From: Chara braunii
Lineage: Eukaryota; Streptophyta; Charophyceae; Charales; Characeae
Assembly: GCA_003427395.1 (NCBI GenBank)
Contig: BFEA01000054.1
Location: forward strand, 3,933,925 to 3,965,657
Length of the DNA: 31,733 nt
Direction: 5' to 3'
Shown here: positions 1 to 10,414 of the stretch, piece by piece
Layout: the number at the start of each line of letters is the position of its first letter
How positions within the stretch are numbered: the first letter of the stretch is position 1
Position numbers and translations under genes: made by a program
Notes under the pieces: generated by a model
The model's input: the letters and a program-made list of their open reading frames with translations, nothing else
Told to the model about the DNA's origin: nothing
Database searches by the model: none

Positions 1-25
1 TTTTTTTTTTTTTTTTTTTTTTTTT
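1..25 (-). repeat. Poly(A) tail of LINE-A (poly-T on + strand)
   Basis: Twenty-five consecutive T at the window edge. Read on the minus strand this is the 3' poly(A) tail of LINE-A. It may continue beyond the window, so the target-site duplication cannot be seen. Confidence 0.85.
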
Positions 26-219
26 GAGGAAAGTGTCTGTTATATATATCAAGAGAACAAAGAGGGCCGGGGAAACCCTCACAAACAACCCGGTGTAAAA
101 GCTGGGGCCATTACCCAGTTTAGGCTTCTGGAAACCGGGTCCAGTGTCCCTTGACTTCAGATCCCTCAAAGTAAAAAAAATGGCCTAACATGCCCCAAAT
201 GGCTACTACATATCTGGCC
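26..219 (-). other. 3' UTR of LINE-A
   Basis: Non-coding stretch between the last recognisable LINE-A codons and the poly(A) tail. It contains a 23-bp motif (128-150) also present in the 3' UTR of LINE-B at 25259-25281. The motif lies 102 nt from the tail here and 93 nt in LINE-B. Confidence 0.7.
128..150 (-). promoter_or_regulatory. Conserved LINE 3' UTR hairpin motif (copy A)
   Basis: In the sense of the element the core reads CTGGACCCGGTTTCCAG, a 5-bp stem (CTGGA/TCCAG) with a 7-nt loop. It matches 22 of 23 positions in the 3' UTR of the otherwise diverged LINE-B. Many LINE reverse transcriptases recognise a 3' UTR hairpin in their own RNA; that role is inferred here, not shown. Confidence 0.5.
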
Positions 220-770
220 TTACCCCATTATGGGGGGGTGGCTGAAACGCTCCCCAAACCCCAGGGGGGAAAGCAGCCAAGAACAAAAGCAAAGTCTATC
301 AGTAGCCATGTATCTATCTTTATCGTCGAGTTTCAACAAGCTCTTGTTCTTTCCCCATGTCTCAAGTAGCCATCTCCTCGTTGATGTCCTGTTCGTCGAT
401 CTGTCTTCGCCTGGTCCAGTCACTGGTTGTTGCGATCCAAACGTGGTGGGTGATCTTGACTTTAATGGCTGCATCCGGAGTGAATTCTCTCCTAAAGAGT
501 TGGTTATGTCTATCATCCCAAATTGTCTTCATGATGATTCCTCTAATTGATTGAGCAACATAAAGCCATTGGATTTCTTTTTCATTCTCAGCGCGATGCA
601 CTCCAGAAACAATCCATTCATCCGTCCACTCAAACTCCCCTGCGTGATCTGCACCCAGTGCTGTTGAAACCAGCTCCATATCCTTCTGGAAGCCGGGCAC
701 GTTAGCCATAGGTGTCTATCATTCTCCCACATCCAACCACACCTTACACACTTTTCTGACACTCACATTC
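220..770 (-). pseudogene. LINE-A ORF2 C-terminus: zf-RVT zinc finger and tail
   Basis: The C-terminal end of a LINE polymerase. The zinc-binding motif (zf-RVT family) is seen as CVRC, then HLWLTC after about 11 residues, followed by the usual tryptophan-rich stretch (RRIWSWF), at about 660-755. A frameshift near 600-700 moves the frame; the continuation (about 360-650) keeps a segment resembling the LINE-B tail (SIRGIIMKTIWDDR compared with RRAIIWAIWWRR). The finger is thought to help bind template RNA or target DNA in this family. The reading frame is broken and no intact protein is possible. Confidence 0.8.
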
Positions 771-783
771 CCTTTTGTGCCAG

Positions 784-992
784 GTTAAACCACCAGTACC
801 TGGCCCAGCTATCGTCCGCGGCGCTTCCCGTATACGCGCCGCGCCATTTGGGCTTCGGCCTGCCGGACCGCATTGGCTGGAGGCCGCAGGCAAAACGAAA
901 AAGAAAATTGCGACGGCAGTTCGGCAGGACTTGGCGCGCAGCGTGCTGGGAGGCTCGGATTCAATAGCTGAGCGAGGTACTGGTGGTTTAAC
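784..992. mobile_element. Small element with 29-bp terminal inverted repeats
   Basis: The arms 784-812 and 964-992 are inverted copies matching at 27 of 29 positions, enclosing a GC-rich core of about 150 bp. A TTAA sits at each end (785-788 and 988-991), immediately outside ACCACCAGTACC and its complement, so the element could be a MITE using a TTAA target as piggyBac elements do. The TTAA could equally be part of the inverted repeat, because the base outside it also matches. It encodes nothing recognisable. Confidence 0.55.
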
Positions 993-1058
993 TGCAGAGG
1001 CTGTTGCTGAGAAGAGTTGGATCCGAAGGAGGCTAGCTAGCTTAAGCGAGGGAAGCCC

Positions 1059-1394
1059 TCAGAACTGTTGAAATAAGGCATTGATTTGACTCGTGGATAA
1101 AGCCAGCAGATTGTTCTTCTGTCTTCGCAGAATGAGGGAGTCACGAGGAGGTTTCTTCACCTTCTCTCGTAAATATGAAGTACCAATCTTTGAAGAGTAC
1201 TGGCTCAAATTAGCCATGTCCTTGCCAATAGCCCATCCCAGAGTTCGAAAGTCCACTGCAGCTAACTTCAAAGGTGCAGGGCCTTGTGGTAGCCTGACTG
1301 TTTGTATCAAGTAACCCCCTGCAGGAGCTTTCTTATAAGATAATGTTGCAGCTACTTCCACTACAGTCTTCCCACGAATACAATGTACGGTCAT
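1059..1394 (-). CDS. Unidentified 111-codon ORF inside the foreign segment
   Basis: An uninterrupted minus-strand frame with a balanced amino-acid composition (motifs include PAGGYLIQTVRLPQG and TSYLREKVKKPP), ending in a TGA stop. I do not recognise the family. It does not resemble the corresponding part of LINE-B, nor gypsy proteins. Its quality is better than the surrounding decayed frames, which suggests a captured piece of a cellular gene or of another element. Its first dozen codons lie in the left arm of the hairpin at 1360-1472. It may be only a fragment, since the frame is open for some distance upstream of the first ATG. Confidence 0.35.
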   Translation of the reverse strand: MTVHCIRGKTVVEVAATLSYKKAPAGGYLIQTVRLPQGPAPLKLAAVDFRTLGWAIGKDMANLSQYSSKIGTSYLREKVKKPPRDSLILRRQKNNLLALSTSQINALFQQF

Positions 1395-1472
1395 TGTAGC
1401 TGAATTTAGATTGAAAGATAGGCCAAATTCAGCTATAATGACCGTGCGTTGTATTCGGGGGAAGACTGTAGT
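1360..1472. repeat. 48-bp inverted repeat with 17-nt loop
   Basis: The arms 1360-1407 and 1425-1472 are complementary at 44 of 48 positions with a 17-nt spacer. The transcript of either strand would fold into a long hairpin. The left arm overlaps the start of the ORF at 1059-1394, so the right arm is an inverted duplicate of that coding start. It could be a foldback made during repair, an inverted-duplication small-RNA precursor, or the end of a mobile element. Confidence 0.75.
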
Positions 1473-1474
1473 CC

Positions 1475-2741
1475 TGCCAAGGAATCAAGTCTAATATCAG
1501 ATTTATAAACCAGTTCCTTCGATAAATTGAAGGCACCAGAGATTTCTCATTCTTTCCCAGTATATCCATCCCGTCCCACATCATTTGTGATCTGATATGT
1601 TTTCCTTGCGGGCTTGTTGCCGTTTCTCAGCCATATCCCTTCCGTTGGAATGGTGATTTCAGTCATTTTCCAAGACCACGGGATGGCATTGATCAGGGAA
1701 TGCAATCTTTCCCCTACCATCCTCAGTCTACCGAGCTTCTCTCTTAATTTCTTCTCTGTTTGCCACAAACTAGCATCCTCATTCCAAATGTCTCGAACTC
1801 TAACTACTCCTCTTTCAACCCATGCTTTGCCAAAAGAGCCCGGGGAATCATGGGGAGAGAAAACTGCTCCCGAAGCATCGCAGATTAAAGGGTTCTCGAA
1901 CTGCATCTGATTAAGAATAGAGTCTCTAGTTAGCGGATGCACTCTTTCCGAAAGGAAGAGTCTATGCGATGCAAAAAGGATATTACTCCAAACAGGGGAT
2001 TTGTGCCTTTTATTAGTGTAAGTTCTAATCATGAAACAGGCTAATACATCCTCATCCCGACTTAGCGGCTAGTACAAGCCAGGGGGGTTTGTTCTCAGCC
2101 AATAGTGCCTTGACTATCCATTTGGCTAAAAGTGCTCAGTTTTGCGTTTGCGGGTCGCGAATCCCGAAACCCCCTTCTATTCTAGGAAAAGTGGTGGTTT
2201 CCCATGCAATCTTGGAGATAAAGTTCTCTTGCTCCTCTGATTCTGGCTTCCATATAACTCTAGCCGCCACTCTCCTAATCTTCTTGTAAGACCCTTCGCC
2301 TAGTAGATGGACTGCCAGAGTATACCATAACACTGCAAAACCTGTTGAGGAGATCACTAGTGCTCTCTCTGTGAGAGCCAATTGTCTTGTGTGCTTCCAA
2401 CTTGATAGCCTGTTGGTTACCTTTTCCACCAATACGCTGTTTTGAAAGGATGGATTGTTGCTTAAAGAGACCTGCACTCCGAGAAAACGATCAGATGCAT
2501 ATGCAGGTACTGCCTTGAGACCCCACTTAGCCTTCAGTCGAAACCCTTCAGGAAGAAAATATACGGACTTATTCCAATTTACAGATGCCTTTGATAGTAC
2601 ACAATAAGTATTTAAAACTTTTCTGGGTGCTCCTAGGCTATATTTGGTATTCTTGCATGTAACTGTTAAATCATCCGCTAGTGCACCTGCTTTCCACTGT
2701 TTTGTAGAGGAGATTTTGAGCCCTTCTATTTTGTCATTCAT
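1475..2741 (-). pseudogene. LINE-A reverse transcriptase, thumb and connecting region
   Basis: From high to low coordinates this begins at the catalytic ADDL motif (about 2668-2682; canonical LINE motif C is F/Y-ADD). It continues through the thumb region to 2136, where the family-typical GGFGIRDP motif occurs. After a break at 2040-2136 a second frame (2032-1547) has the segment DIWNEDASLW followed by KLREKL, matching the same region of LINE-B (VKDIWDQGTKNW). Stops at about 2136 and 2033 and a frame change separate the pieces. The RT would copy element RNA at a nicked target; this copy cannot make it. Confidence 0.85.
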
Positions 2742-3780
2742 CTTGATGTTATCTAGAAGGACTTTCAGACTTCCAGTTGAAGGACAAATAATAGTGGCGC
2801 AAGGGGACAGTCTTGTCGTAATGAGCGAGTCAGGGAAAGTTTCTTAGAGATTTTCCCGTTGATCATCACAACAGTGGTTGCTAAAGAGTACATTGTTGCT
2901 ACCCAATTATTAAAATTAGCACCAAATCCCATCTGCTTTAAGGTTGTCATTACAAAGGGCCAGCCCACTCGATCGTAAACTTTCTCCATGTCCAACAAAA
3001 GAATAGCAACATCCCTTCGTTCTTTCGCTAGTATCTCCAAGGCTTGGATCGTGGTAGCAACGTTGTCCATTATGGATCTGTGTTTAACAAAGGCCCCTTG
3101 TTCTTTACCAACCAAGTTCAGTGAGTATCGCGCAATTTTGATTGCAAGTGTCTTGGCTAGTAATTTGTAAGACACATTTAGGAGGAATATAGGTCTCCAG
3201 TTTCTAACATCAGTCTTGTCACCTTTCTTATAGATCAGTGAGATTATTCTTTTCATCATTCCCGCGTCAGATTCCCTGCATTAGGACATTATTATAGATT
3301 TTTAAGAGAAGAGGACTGATGTCAGACCAAACTGTCGAATAAAGTTTTATCGGTAGTCCATCCTCCCCTGGGGTTTTTCCTTTGGCCATACGTTTGGCTG
3401 CCTGACATAGCTCTTCTTGATTTATGGGTCTGTGAAGGTCCAACCGGGCAACGGTGGATAACCTCACCTGTGTTTTGGTCCAGAAGCCTGATTGATCCCT
3501 CAGGTCAGTTTTCATCGTGTCAAAGGTCCTTCTTGTTGTTAGGATATCTTCAAAATATAGTCGTGCAAATTCACACATTTTGTCAAAGTCATCGGAGACC
3601 GTCACACTTCTTGAGAAGGGATGGCTTAATTCTTTCATTGGTGTTTTAACAGTTTGCAACAGAAGTCTACGGAAATTATCCTTAGTCATTCGGTCGCGAA
3701 AAATAAAGTTATTTTGTTCCAACCATATTTTCCACTACTCTTGTTTTTTTATATCCACTGTTTCCATTTAAGCGAGACAT
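2742..3780 (-). pseudogene. LINE-A reverse transcriptase, fingers and palm
   Basis: Two minus-strand frames (3722-3267 and 3259-2765) carry the start of a LINE RT. The first contains GKTPGEDGLP, typical of the region before the RT fingers. The second contains IYKKGDKTDVRNWRPI, then the motif A block LLLDMEKVYDRVGW (about 2960-3000, the catalytic Asp is present), and the motif B block RQDCPLAPLLF, where the usual Gly is replaced by Asp. A stop and frame change at about 3260 and another at 2750 break the gene. Upstream of 3722 an in-frame TAG and then the satellite end the similarity; the endonuclease is missing. Confidence 0.85.
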
Positions 3781-3810
3781 CTCTTATATTTGTCCGTCCA
3801 ATATTTATCT

Positions 3811-6505
3811 GAGACAACACATACATACACGAGCTAAAGAGCCACTAGGAAGGAACCGGAACATCACAAATGTGAGAGAAAGACCGAAGTCGCACTATTG
3901 AGGTTCCAACACATACATACATGAGTTATGGAGCAATGAGGAAAGCACCGTCACATTACCAAGTGAGAAAATATTGGACTTGCACAAGCGAAAGTCCAAC
4001 ATACACACAGTCGAGCTATGGAGTCACTAGGAAGGAACCGGTACATCACTAGGTAAGAGAAAGACTGAACTTGCACCAATGAGACTACAACACATACATA
4101 CATGAGCTATGGAGCAACTAGGAAGGAACCGACACATCACCAAATGAGTAAAGACTGACCTTGCACAAGTTAGAGTGTAACATACATACATGTGAGTTAT
4201 GAAGCAACTAGGAAGGAACCGACACCCCATTAGATGAGAGAAAGACTGAACTTGCCCCAGTGAGAATACAGTACACACATACATGAGTTATGGAGCAACT
4301 AGGAAGAAACCGGTACATCACTAGGTGAGAGATAGACTGAACTTGCACTAATGAGACTGCAACACACACATACATGAGTTATGAAACAACTAGGAAGGAA
4401 CCGGTACATCACCAAGTGAGAGAAAGACCGAACTTGTACCAAAGAGAATACAACACATACATACATGAGCTATGGAGTAACTAGGAAGGAACCACCACAA
4501 CACCAAGTGAGAGAAAGACTGAACTTGCACCAAAGACACTAAAACACATACATACATGAGCTATGGAGTAACCAGAAAGAAACCGCCACATCACCAAATG
4601 AGAGATAGACTGAACTTGCACCAAAGAGACTACAACACATGCATACATGAGTTATGGAGTAACTAGGAAGGAACCGTCATATCACCAAGTGAGAGAAAGA
4701 TTGAACTTGCACCAAGGAGACTACAACACTTACATACATGAGCTATGGAGCAACTAGGAAGGATCCGTCAAATTACCTAAGTGAGAGAAAGACTGAACTT
4801 ACACTAAAGAGACTACAACACATACATACATGAGCTATAGAGCAACTAAGAAGGAACCACCATATGACCAAGTGAGATAAAGAATGAACTTGCACCAAAG
4901 AGACTACAACACATACATACATGAGCTATAGCATAACTAGAAAGGAACCGCCACATCATTAAGTGAGATAAAGATCGAACTTGCACCAAAGAGACTACAA
5001 CACATAGACACATGAACTATGGAGCAACTAAGAAGACCCCGCCTCATCACAAAGTGAGAGAAAGGCTGAACTTGCACCAAGGAGGCTACAACACATACAT
5101 ACATGAGCTATGAAGTAACTAGGAAGAAACGTCATATCACAAAGTGAGAGAAAGACTGAACTTGCGTAAAAGAGGTTACATCACATACATACATGAGCTA
5201 TGGAGCAACTAGGAACGAACCGCCACATCTCCGAATGAAGGAAACACTGAACTTAAACCAAAGAGGTTGCAACACATACATACATGAGCTATGGAACAAT
5301 TAAGAAAGAACCGTTACATCACCTAGTGAGAAAAAGGTTGAACGTGCACCATAGAGACTACAACACATACGTACATGAGTTATGGAGTAACGAGGAAGGA
5401 ACCGCCACATCACCAAGTGAGAGAGAGACTGAACTTGCACCAAAGAGGCTACAACACATACATACATGAGCTATGGAGCAACTAGGAACTTCAAGGAACC
5501 GCCACATCACCAAGTGAGAGAAAGACTGAACTCCCACCAAAGAGGCTAATGCACATACATACATGAGCTATAGAGCAACTAGGAAGGAACCGTCATATCA
5601 TCAAGTAAGAGAAGAACTAAAGTTGCATCAATGAGGCTACAACACATACATACATGATCTATGGAGCAACTAGAAGGGAACCGTCATATCACCAAGGGAG
5701 AAAAAGTTTGAACTTCCACAAAAAAGACTATAGCACATACGTACATGAGCTACGAAGTAATTAGGAGGGAACCACTACATCACCAAGTGAGAAAAAGACT
5801 GAACTTGCACCAAGGAGACTACAACACATACATACATGAGTCATGAAGCAACTAGGAAAAAACCGCTATATCACGAAGTGAGAGATAGACTGAACTTGCA
5901 CCAAAGAGCCTACAACACATACACAAATGAGCTATGGAGCAACAAGGAAGGAACTGCTACATCACGAAGTGGAAAAAAAATTGAACTTGCACCAAAGAGA
6001 CTACAACACATACATACATGAGTTATGAAGCGACTAGGAAGGAACCGCCACATCACCAGGTGAGAGAAAAACTGAACTTGCATCAAGGACGCTACAACAC
6101 ATACATACATGAGTTATGAAGCAACTAGGAAGGAACCGCTGCATCACCAAGTAAGAAAAAGGTTGATTTTGCACCAAGGAGGCTACAACACATACATATA
6201 TGAGTTGTGGAAGAACTAGGAAGGAACCGCCATATCACCAAGTGAGAGAAAGACTGAACTAACATATGCATACATCAACTATGGAGCAACAAGGAAGGAA
6301 TCGCGACATCACCAAGTGAGAGAAAGATTGAACTTACAACAAAGAGGCTGCAGCACATGCATACGTGAGCTATGTAGCAACTAGGAGAAAACCGCTATCT
6401 CACTAAGTGAGAAAAATGTTGAACTTGCACCAAAGACACTACAACACATACATACATGAGTTATGGAGCAACTAGGAGGGAACCGCCACATTACCAAGTG
6501 AGAGA
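3811..6505. repeat. 91-bp satellite array, about 29-30 copies
   Basis: A head-to-tail array in which the anchor CATACATACATGAGCTATGG recurs every 91 bp (for example GAG at 4467, 4558, 4649 and 4740). Copies are roughly 80-95% alike by eye. One copy near 5487 has gained about 7 bp (CTTCAAG) and one near 6255 has lost about 22 bp. Because 91 is not a multiple of 3, short ORFs arise in all frames on both strands and should not be read as genes. The array begins about 30 bp from the truncated end of LINE-A. No function can be assigned. Confidence 0.95.
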
Positions 6506-7320
6506 CAAGAGTTGGAGGTGAGTGAGACTTGCTCAAACAACTTCATAGCACTCATGGAAGCATTCAGCCTTAACTCGTATCATTACATGATGGAAAAATG
6601 AACAATGTGGGAAGCTAGGATCACCATTGTGCCTCCATGAGTGAAAATCAAAGTAACGATTTATTCCCAAGTGGGGGGAGAGATAGATCTTGAGGTAAGA
6701 GTGAGTAAATCTCTCCCTTAAGCTAGGAGAGTCACAACCTAAAATTGTGATTTGCCAGGGAGTGAAGGAAATGGCCAATCATCAAGACAATATCAATGGA
6801 GGAACTACTTTCTACCTCCCATGAAGAGGGATAAGAAGATGATGAGGAAGAAGGAGAAGAGAAGGAGGGGATGAAGTCTCTCTCTAGCAATGGCAAACCC
6901 CCACACCCATGACTATGGAGTCCTCCCCTCTAGGAGGGGTGAATGGGCTCCTCCAAGCCTCTTTTTCTCTCCCACAGCCTGGGGGCTATGGCGGACCACC
7001 CCCTTGAGTCTCCACTACTCACACCAACTCCAATGGCAACTTCTACTAGCTCACAACCTCCTTTAAGGTTCCCAACTGGTAGCGGTTCCCCTCCTCTCAC
7101 TCCAAGTGAGCAGAGTGTTCTTATGAGCTCTCTTGGGCAGCATGGACACTCCTCATGCAAATCTGAGTGTGGCGGACTGGTCCCTCAACTTATGTAGGTT
7201 GAAACCAGAGTGTCGGTCAGCCCATGGGCCTCTCCATGTGCCTTCAAGTGAACCGAGGTACCCCCAAGGCCAAATTTCACCACTAGGCCTCTCCGAGGGC
7301 ATCTAAGCCTCATTTTGGCC
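6506..7320. other. No gene seen; unique-looking sequence after satellite
   Basis: About 800 bp without a supported gene. It includes a GA-rich stretch (6825-6875) and a short plus-strand ORF (6943-7197) rich in Pro, Ser and Thr that has no recognisable domain and is probably accidental. Confidence 0.5.
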
Positions 7321-8045
7321 AAGTACATGCAATCCGAGTGACTGGTACAAACTCGGACTGCCTCTTGGCCTCCTCAAGCATCCTTTTCCTTTTCAAATGT
7401 TGCCCCCTTAAGTCCAAATGCTGAAGGGGTAGCCTTACTTGGAAAAAAAAAATGTTTTTTAGCCTTTTTCTTATTTTTGGTTATTCCTACCCCATTTTGG
7501 GTAGGTCGAGATATATTTCTATGTCTCGGATCAATTTTAGCCTTGGATCTGGCCGAGATTCAAGGCCAGCATAATTTTGAGCTACCCCCAAGTGGTCCTT
7601 ACTTCAATTTGGAGCCCTTATGCTCACTTTTTCAATTTTTTATGCATCTGGCCTTCTTTTTGGGTTAAATGCACACTTTCGGTTGTTTCCTTCTTTCGTT
7701 TGTTTCTATTTTGGGCTGCCAACTCATTCCGCAGTTGGCCGTTTGAGTTGGCCCCACAAAAAACGGCTATATGCTCTCCACCAAGAGATATGATCTCAGA
7801 TCCATGACTCACAAAAAAAACGGTCAACTCCTTTTTGCATTTTTGCCCAATTTTGTTCTTTTTAATTCAAATATTGTTTGCAATCCGGACTGCCCTCCAC
7901 AAAATCTGGAGGGATGAGGTCACAGTAGGGACATGTCAGTCCCTACTTTGCAAGTCCCAATAGGCCGACACATTCTCCTCCACCTTTTTTTTTCTTTTTT
8001 GTCTCATTCTTCCTTATTTTCCTCTCATTTTTGTTTCCTTTTTCT

Positions 8046-8722
8046 CTGGGTAGCACTGCGTACGCATACACGTATTCCTGTACATGACACATACGCGCGT
8101 AGACATACTCCTGCACGTGGGAATACGTAGAAAAAACAAAAACACAAAAGTCTTTGGAAAAATCTGAAAAAAACGTATGTTATGCAAAATGATATTTCAA
8201 ATAACTTTTGTCTGACACTCATCTCGAAATTCTATATCAAACTCGAGTTAACAGTCAAAGACACAAAAAAACAAATAAATTAAAATAATTAAAAAAAAAC
8301 TAGAAAAAAAACACAAAAAAATAAAAACAAACTTCTATAACAAATATATGTTATGCAGAAACATGAGACCAAAAAATTTTGTCTGGGATTCATCCCCGAA
8401 TTCCCAACTACACTCGAGTAAGAAATTAAAAACTAAAAAAAATGTAATATTATCATAATAATTGAAAAACTATATAACAATATTTTTTTAATTTGTTAAG
8501 GTTTTTTATTTTTAAATTGAGCTTGGTTTGGAATTCGGGTATGACTCTTGGGCAAATGTTGTTTGTATCATTATTCCGCATAACATACGTTTTTTTCAGA
8601 TTGTTTGGATTTTTTTTTTTTTTTTTTTTTTTTACGTACGCGTACGCATGATTTTGGGTTCGTACGCGTACGCCAGAATACGTACGCGTACGCACTGCGT
8701 ACGCGTACAGGGTGCTACCCAG
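8046..8722. mobile_element. 677-bp foldback (MITE-like) element
   Basis: The ends are inverted copies (CTGGGTAGCAC at 8046-8056, GTGCTACCCAG at 8712-8722), with further inverted similarity inside them rich in TACGCGTACGC. A module of about 85 bp occurs three times: directly at 8162-8250 and 8341-8421 and inverted at 8515-8602. Its marks are TATGTTATGC, then TTTTGTCTG, then an ACTCGAGT-like end. The whole element can fold back on itself. No transposase is encoded, so it would be non-autonomous. T-rich flanks hide any target duplication; superfamily (Mutator-like, hAT or other) is not settled. Confidence 0.65.
8635..8708. repeat. Four palindromic CGTACGCGTACG boxes
   Basis: The self-complementary 12-mer CGTACGCGTACG occurs at 8635-8646, 8661-8672 and 8681-8692, with an 11-base copy at 8698-8708, inside the right end of the foldback element. 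The left end (8056-8130) has decayed relatives. Clustered palindromes in a subterminal region are often transposase-binding sites; that role is inferred. Confidence 0.6.
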
Positions 8723-9703
8723 ATTCTTTTCTTTTATTTCTATTGTGACAAGTGTCAAACTGTTGTGCATCCTTTTTCTTGTCCTTAAGACCTCAATCGA
8801 GGTCAGATTCATGACTATTAGTTGACCATTGAAACTCGGATTGCAGTAATGGAACCCCTATGCTCATGGGGACTCCCTTTTGCCTCCGTTTTCTCGTTTT
8901 TAAGCCCCCTTGTGCTCCGATTTTTCCTTGGCAGCTTATTTTCTACATAGATCCCATTGAGGTTCTATTTCCTTGTGCCTTGCTAGTCCGAGATATCTCG
9001 AACTGATGAGCAACCCCTCCTCCATTTGTTTTCTCTCATTTTTGTCTCCTAGCATTCTCTCATTGGGCTCTATTAGTTTTGCACTCACAGTGGCTAATAT
9101 TTTTCACCGTCAAGATCAAGATCTTGACAATCACTACTTGCTTGCACACTCTTCCCCTTTTGCTAGCTCATGGTTCTCTTTGGTCTACTCAAGTCCCCGA
9201 CATTCTCCCATGCCAGTTCCGTTTGTTAGTCCCGACGGTGGTCCCACCGGCGCATGTCCCGAATTTCAACTATTTTTATTCGAGTCCATTTAGTTCCCGT
9301 CATCATTTCGGGTGACGTCTCAATTTTATTGGAGACTTTTATGTCCCCAACAACCACAATCCCTTCTTCTCATGGGTCTCAAGTGCCGTGAATATTCTAG
9401 GTCACGAGATCCATCATCTCGCGGCCCCCATTTACTGTCCTTATTTGCCGAAACCAAAAACACAAATTTCTAGTGTCTTTAGTGAACCAATGTCCTTTCT
9501 CCTTTTGGCCTAGGTACCCACATGCAGTTCGTTATTTCTCAGACTGCCACAATGACCTTTTCCTTAGCCTCATGACCCACAAATGGAACGGTCAACTCTC
9601 AAGTGCATCCAGACTCATTATTAGTTCCGGATGCATTTAAAATATGTGTTTCTCCTCCCCCATGCAATCCGTTGTATCTCGGTTGCGTGAAGCCTTGATT
9701 TTT

Positions 9704-9738
9704 CTTGATTTTCTCTGCAAAATCAAGAGAAAATCAAG
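9704..9738. repeat. Perfect 12-bp inverted repeat
   Basis: CTTGATTTTCTC (9704-9715) and its exact complement (9727-9738) are separated by 11 nt. There is no T-run of terminator type and no gene beside it, so no function is assigned. Confidence 0.6.
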
Positions 9739-10414
9739 GTCCTTTGCAACCGTCATATCCCATAATGTATCTGTTCGCGTATGTATCTCCCCAAGTGACC
9801 ATTTTTTACTGTTAAGACTTTTTTTTTTTTTTTTTTTTTTTTTCCTTTTATTTTTCCTCCATTTTTGGTCAGTACAGATCTTCTATTCCCTACTGATGGC
9901 CAACTCAATCACTCCTTCTCACTCCTTTTGTCTTATTCTCCCACCTTTTTTTTTTCCCCCTTTTTTTTTCCTCATATGTCAAATGTAAAGTAGTCGTTAA
10001 GGCCTTTTCTAGGTCCTTCCTCTTAGTTTTGAATCTTCCTATGCCCAAGGTGCAGATCGTTATATCTGAGACCGCAATTGAGGTTCCCCGATGCCCATGG
10101 AAGCCTCCTTTTGTCCCTTTCTTCCAAACTGTAGCCCCCTTTGCTCCGATTTTATTCTGGGAACCTATTTTTCACATGGAGCCTCTCTAGGCTCCATTTT
10201 CTTCAAGGTAGTTAATCTGCGATATTTCAAAGTGCTGCCATGCCTCTTCGCTTGTATTGTTTTTGCTTTTTTTTTATTTCGACCCTTCCGTCTGCCTCCA
10301 CTAGTGCTTGCACTAATGGTGCTAATATTCTTGGCACTCTACATCTTGATCTTGACGGTTCGTTTTGCTTTTGGGCATCCTTCTCTTATGACCCTTCATA
10401 ACTTCGCCTTAGGA

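Larger units (their letters stand above)
783..1474. mobile_element. 692-bp foreign segment replacing part of LINE-A
   Basis: LINE similarity stops on both sides of this segment: KSDIRLDSLA lies just above 1475 and AQKG just below 783. A TGCCA direct repeat flanks it (778-782 and 1475-1479). By comparison with LINE-B, about 130 LINE codons that should lie between these points are missing, so this is a replacement rather than a clean insertion; TGCCA may be a target duplication or just microhomology. Inside are an inverted-repeat element at its left edge, an unidentified ORF, and a long hairpin at its right edge. Confidence 0.5.
1..3780 (-). mobile_element. LINE-A: degraded, 5'-truncated non-LTR retrotransposon
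   Basis: A plant L1-like LINE read on the minus strand, ending in a poly(A) tail that appears as poly(T) at 1-25. In element order it keeps a reverse transcriptase (about 3780 down to 2136), a connecting region (2032 down to about 1475), a zf-RVT finger with C-terminal region (about 770 down to 220) and a 3' UTR (219 down to 26). No endonuclease or ORF1 is seen; similarity stops just before the 91-bp satellite at 3811, which is typical 5' truncation. Several stops and frameshifts show that it is dead. A 692-bp foreign segment interrupts it at 783-1474. It is clearly a different family from the LINE at 25140-31733. Confidence 0.9.

Noticed and set aside
3811-6505. Several 60-85 codon ORFs on both strands
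   Set aside because: They repeat with the 91-bp satellite unit and occur in all frames; no start context or domain.
6943-7197. 84-codon Pro/Ser-rich ORF
   Set aside because: Low complexity, no domain, and an opposite-strand ORF over the same bases is equally long.
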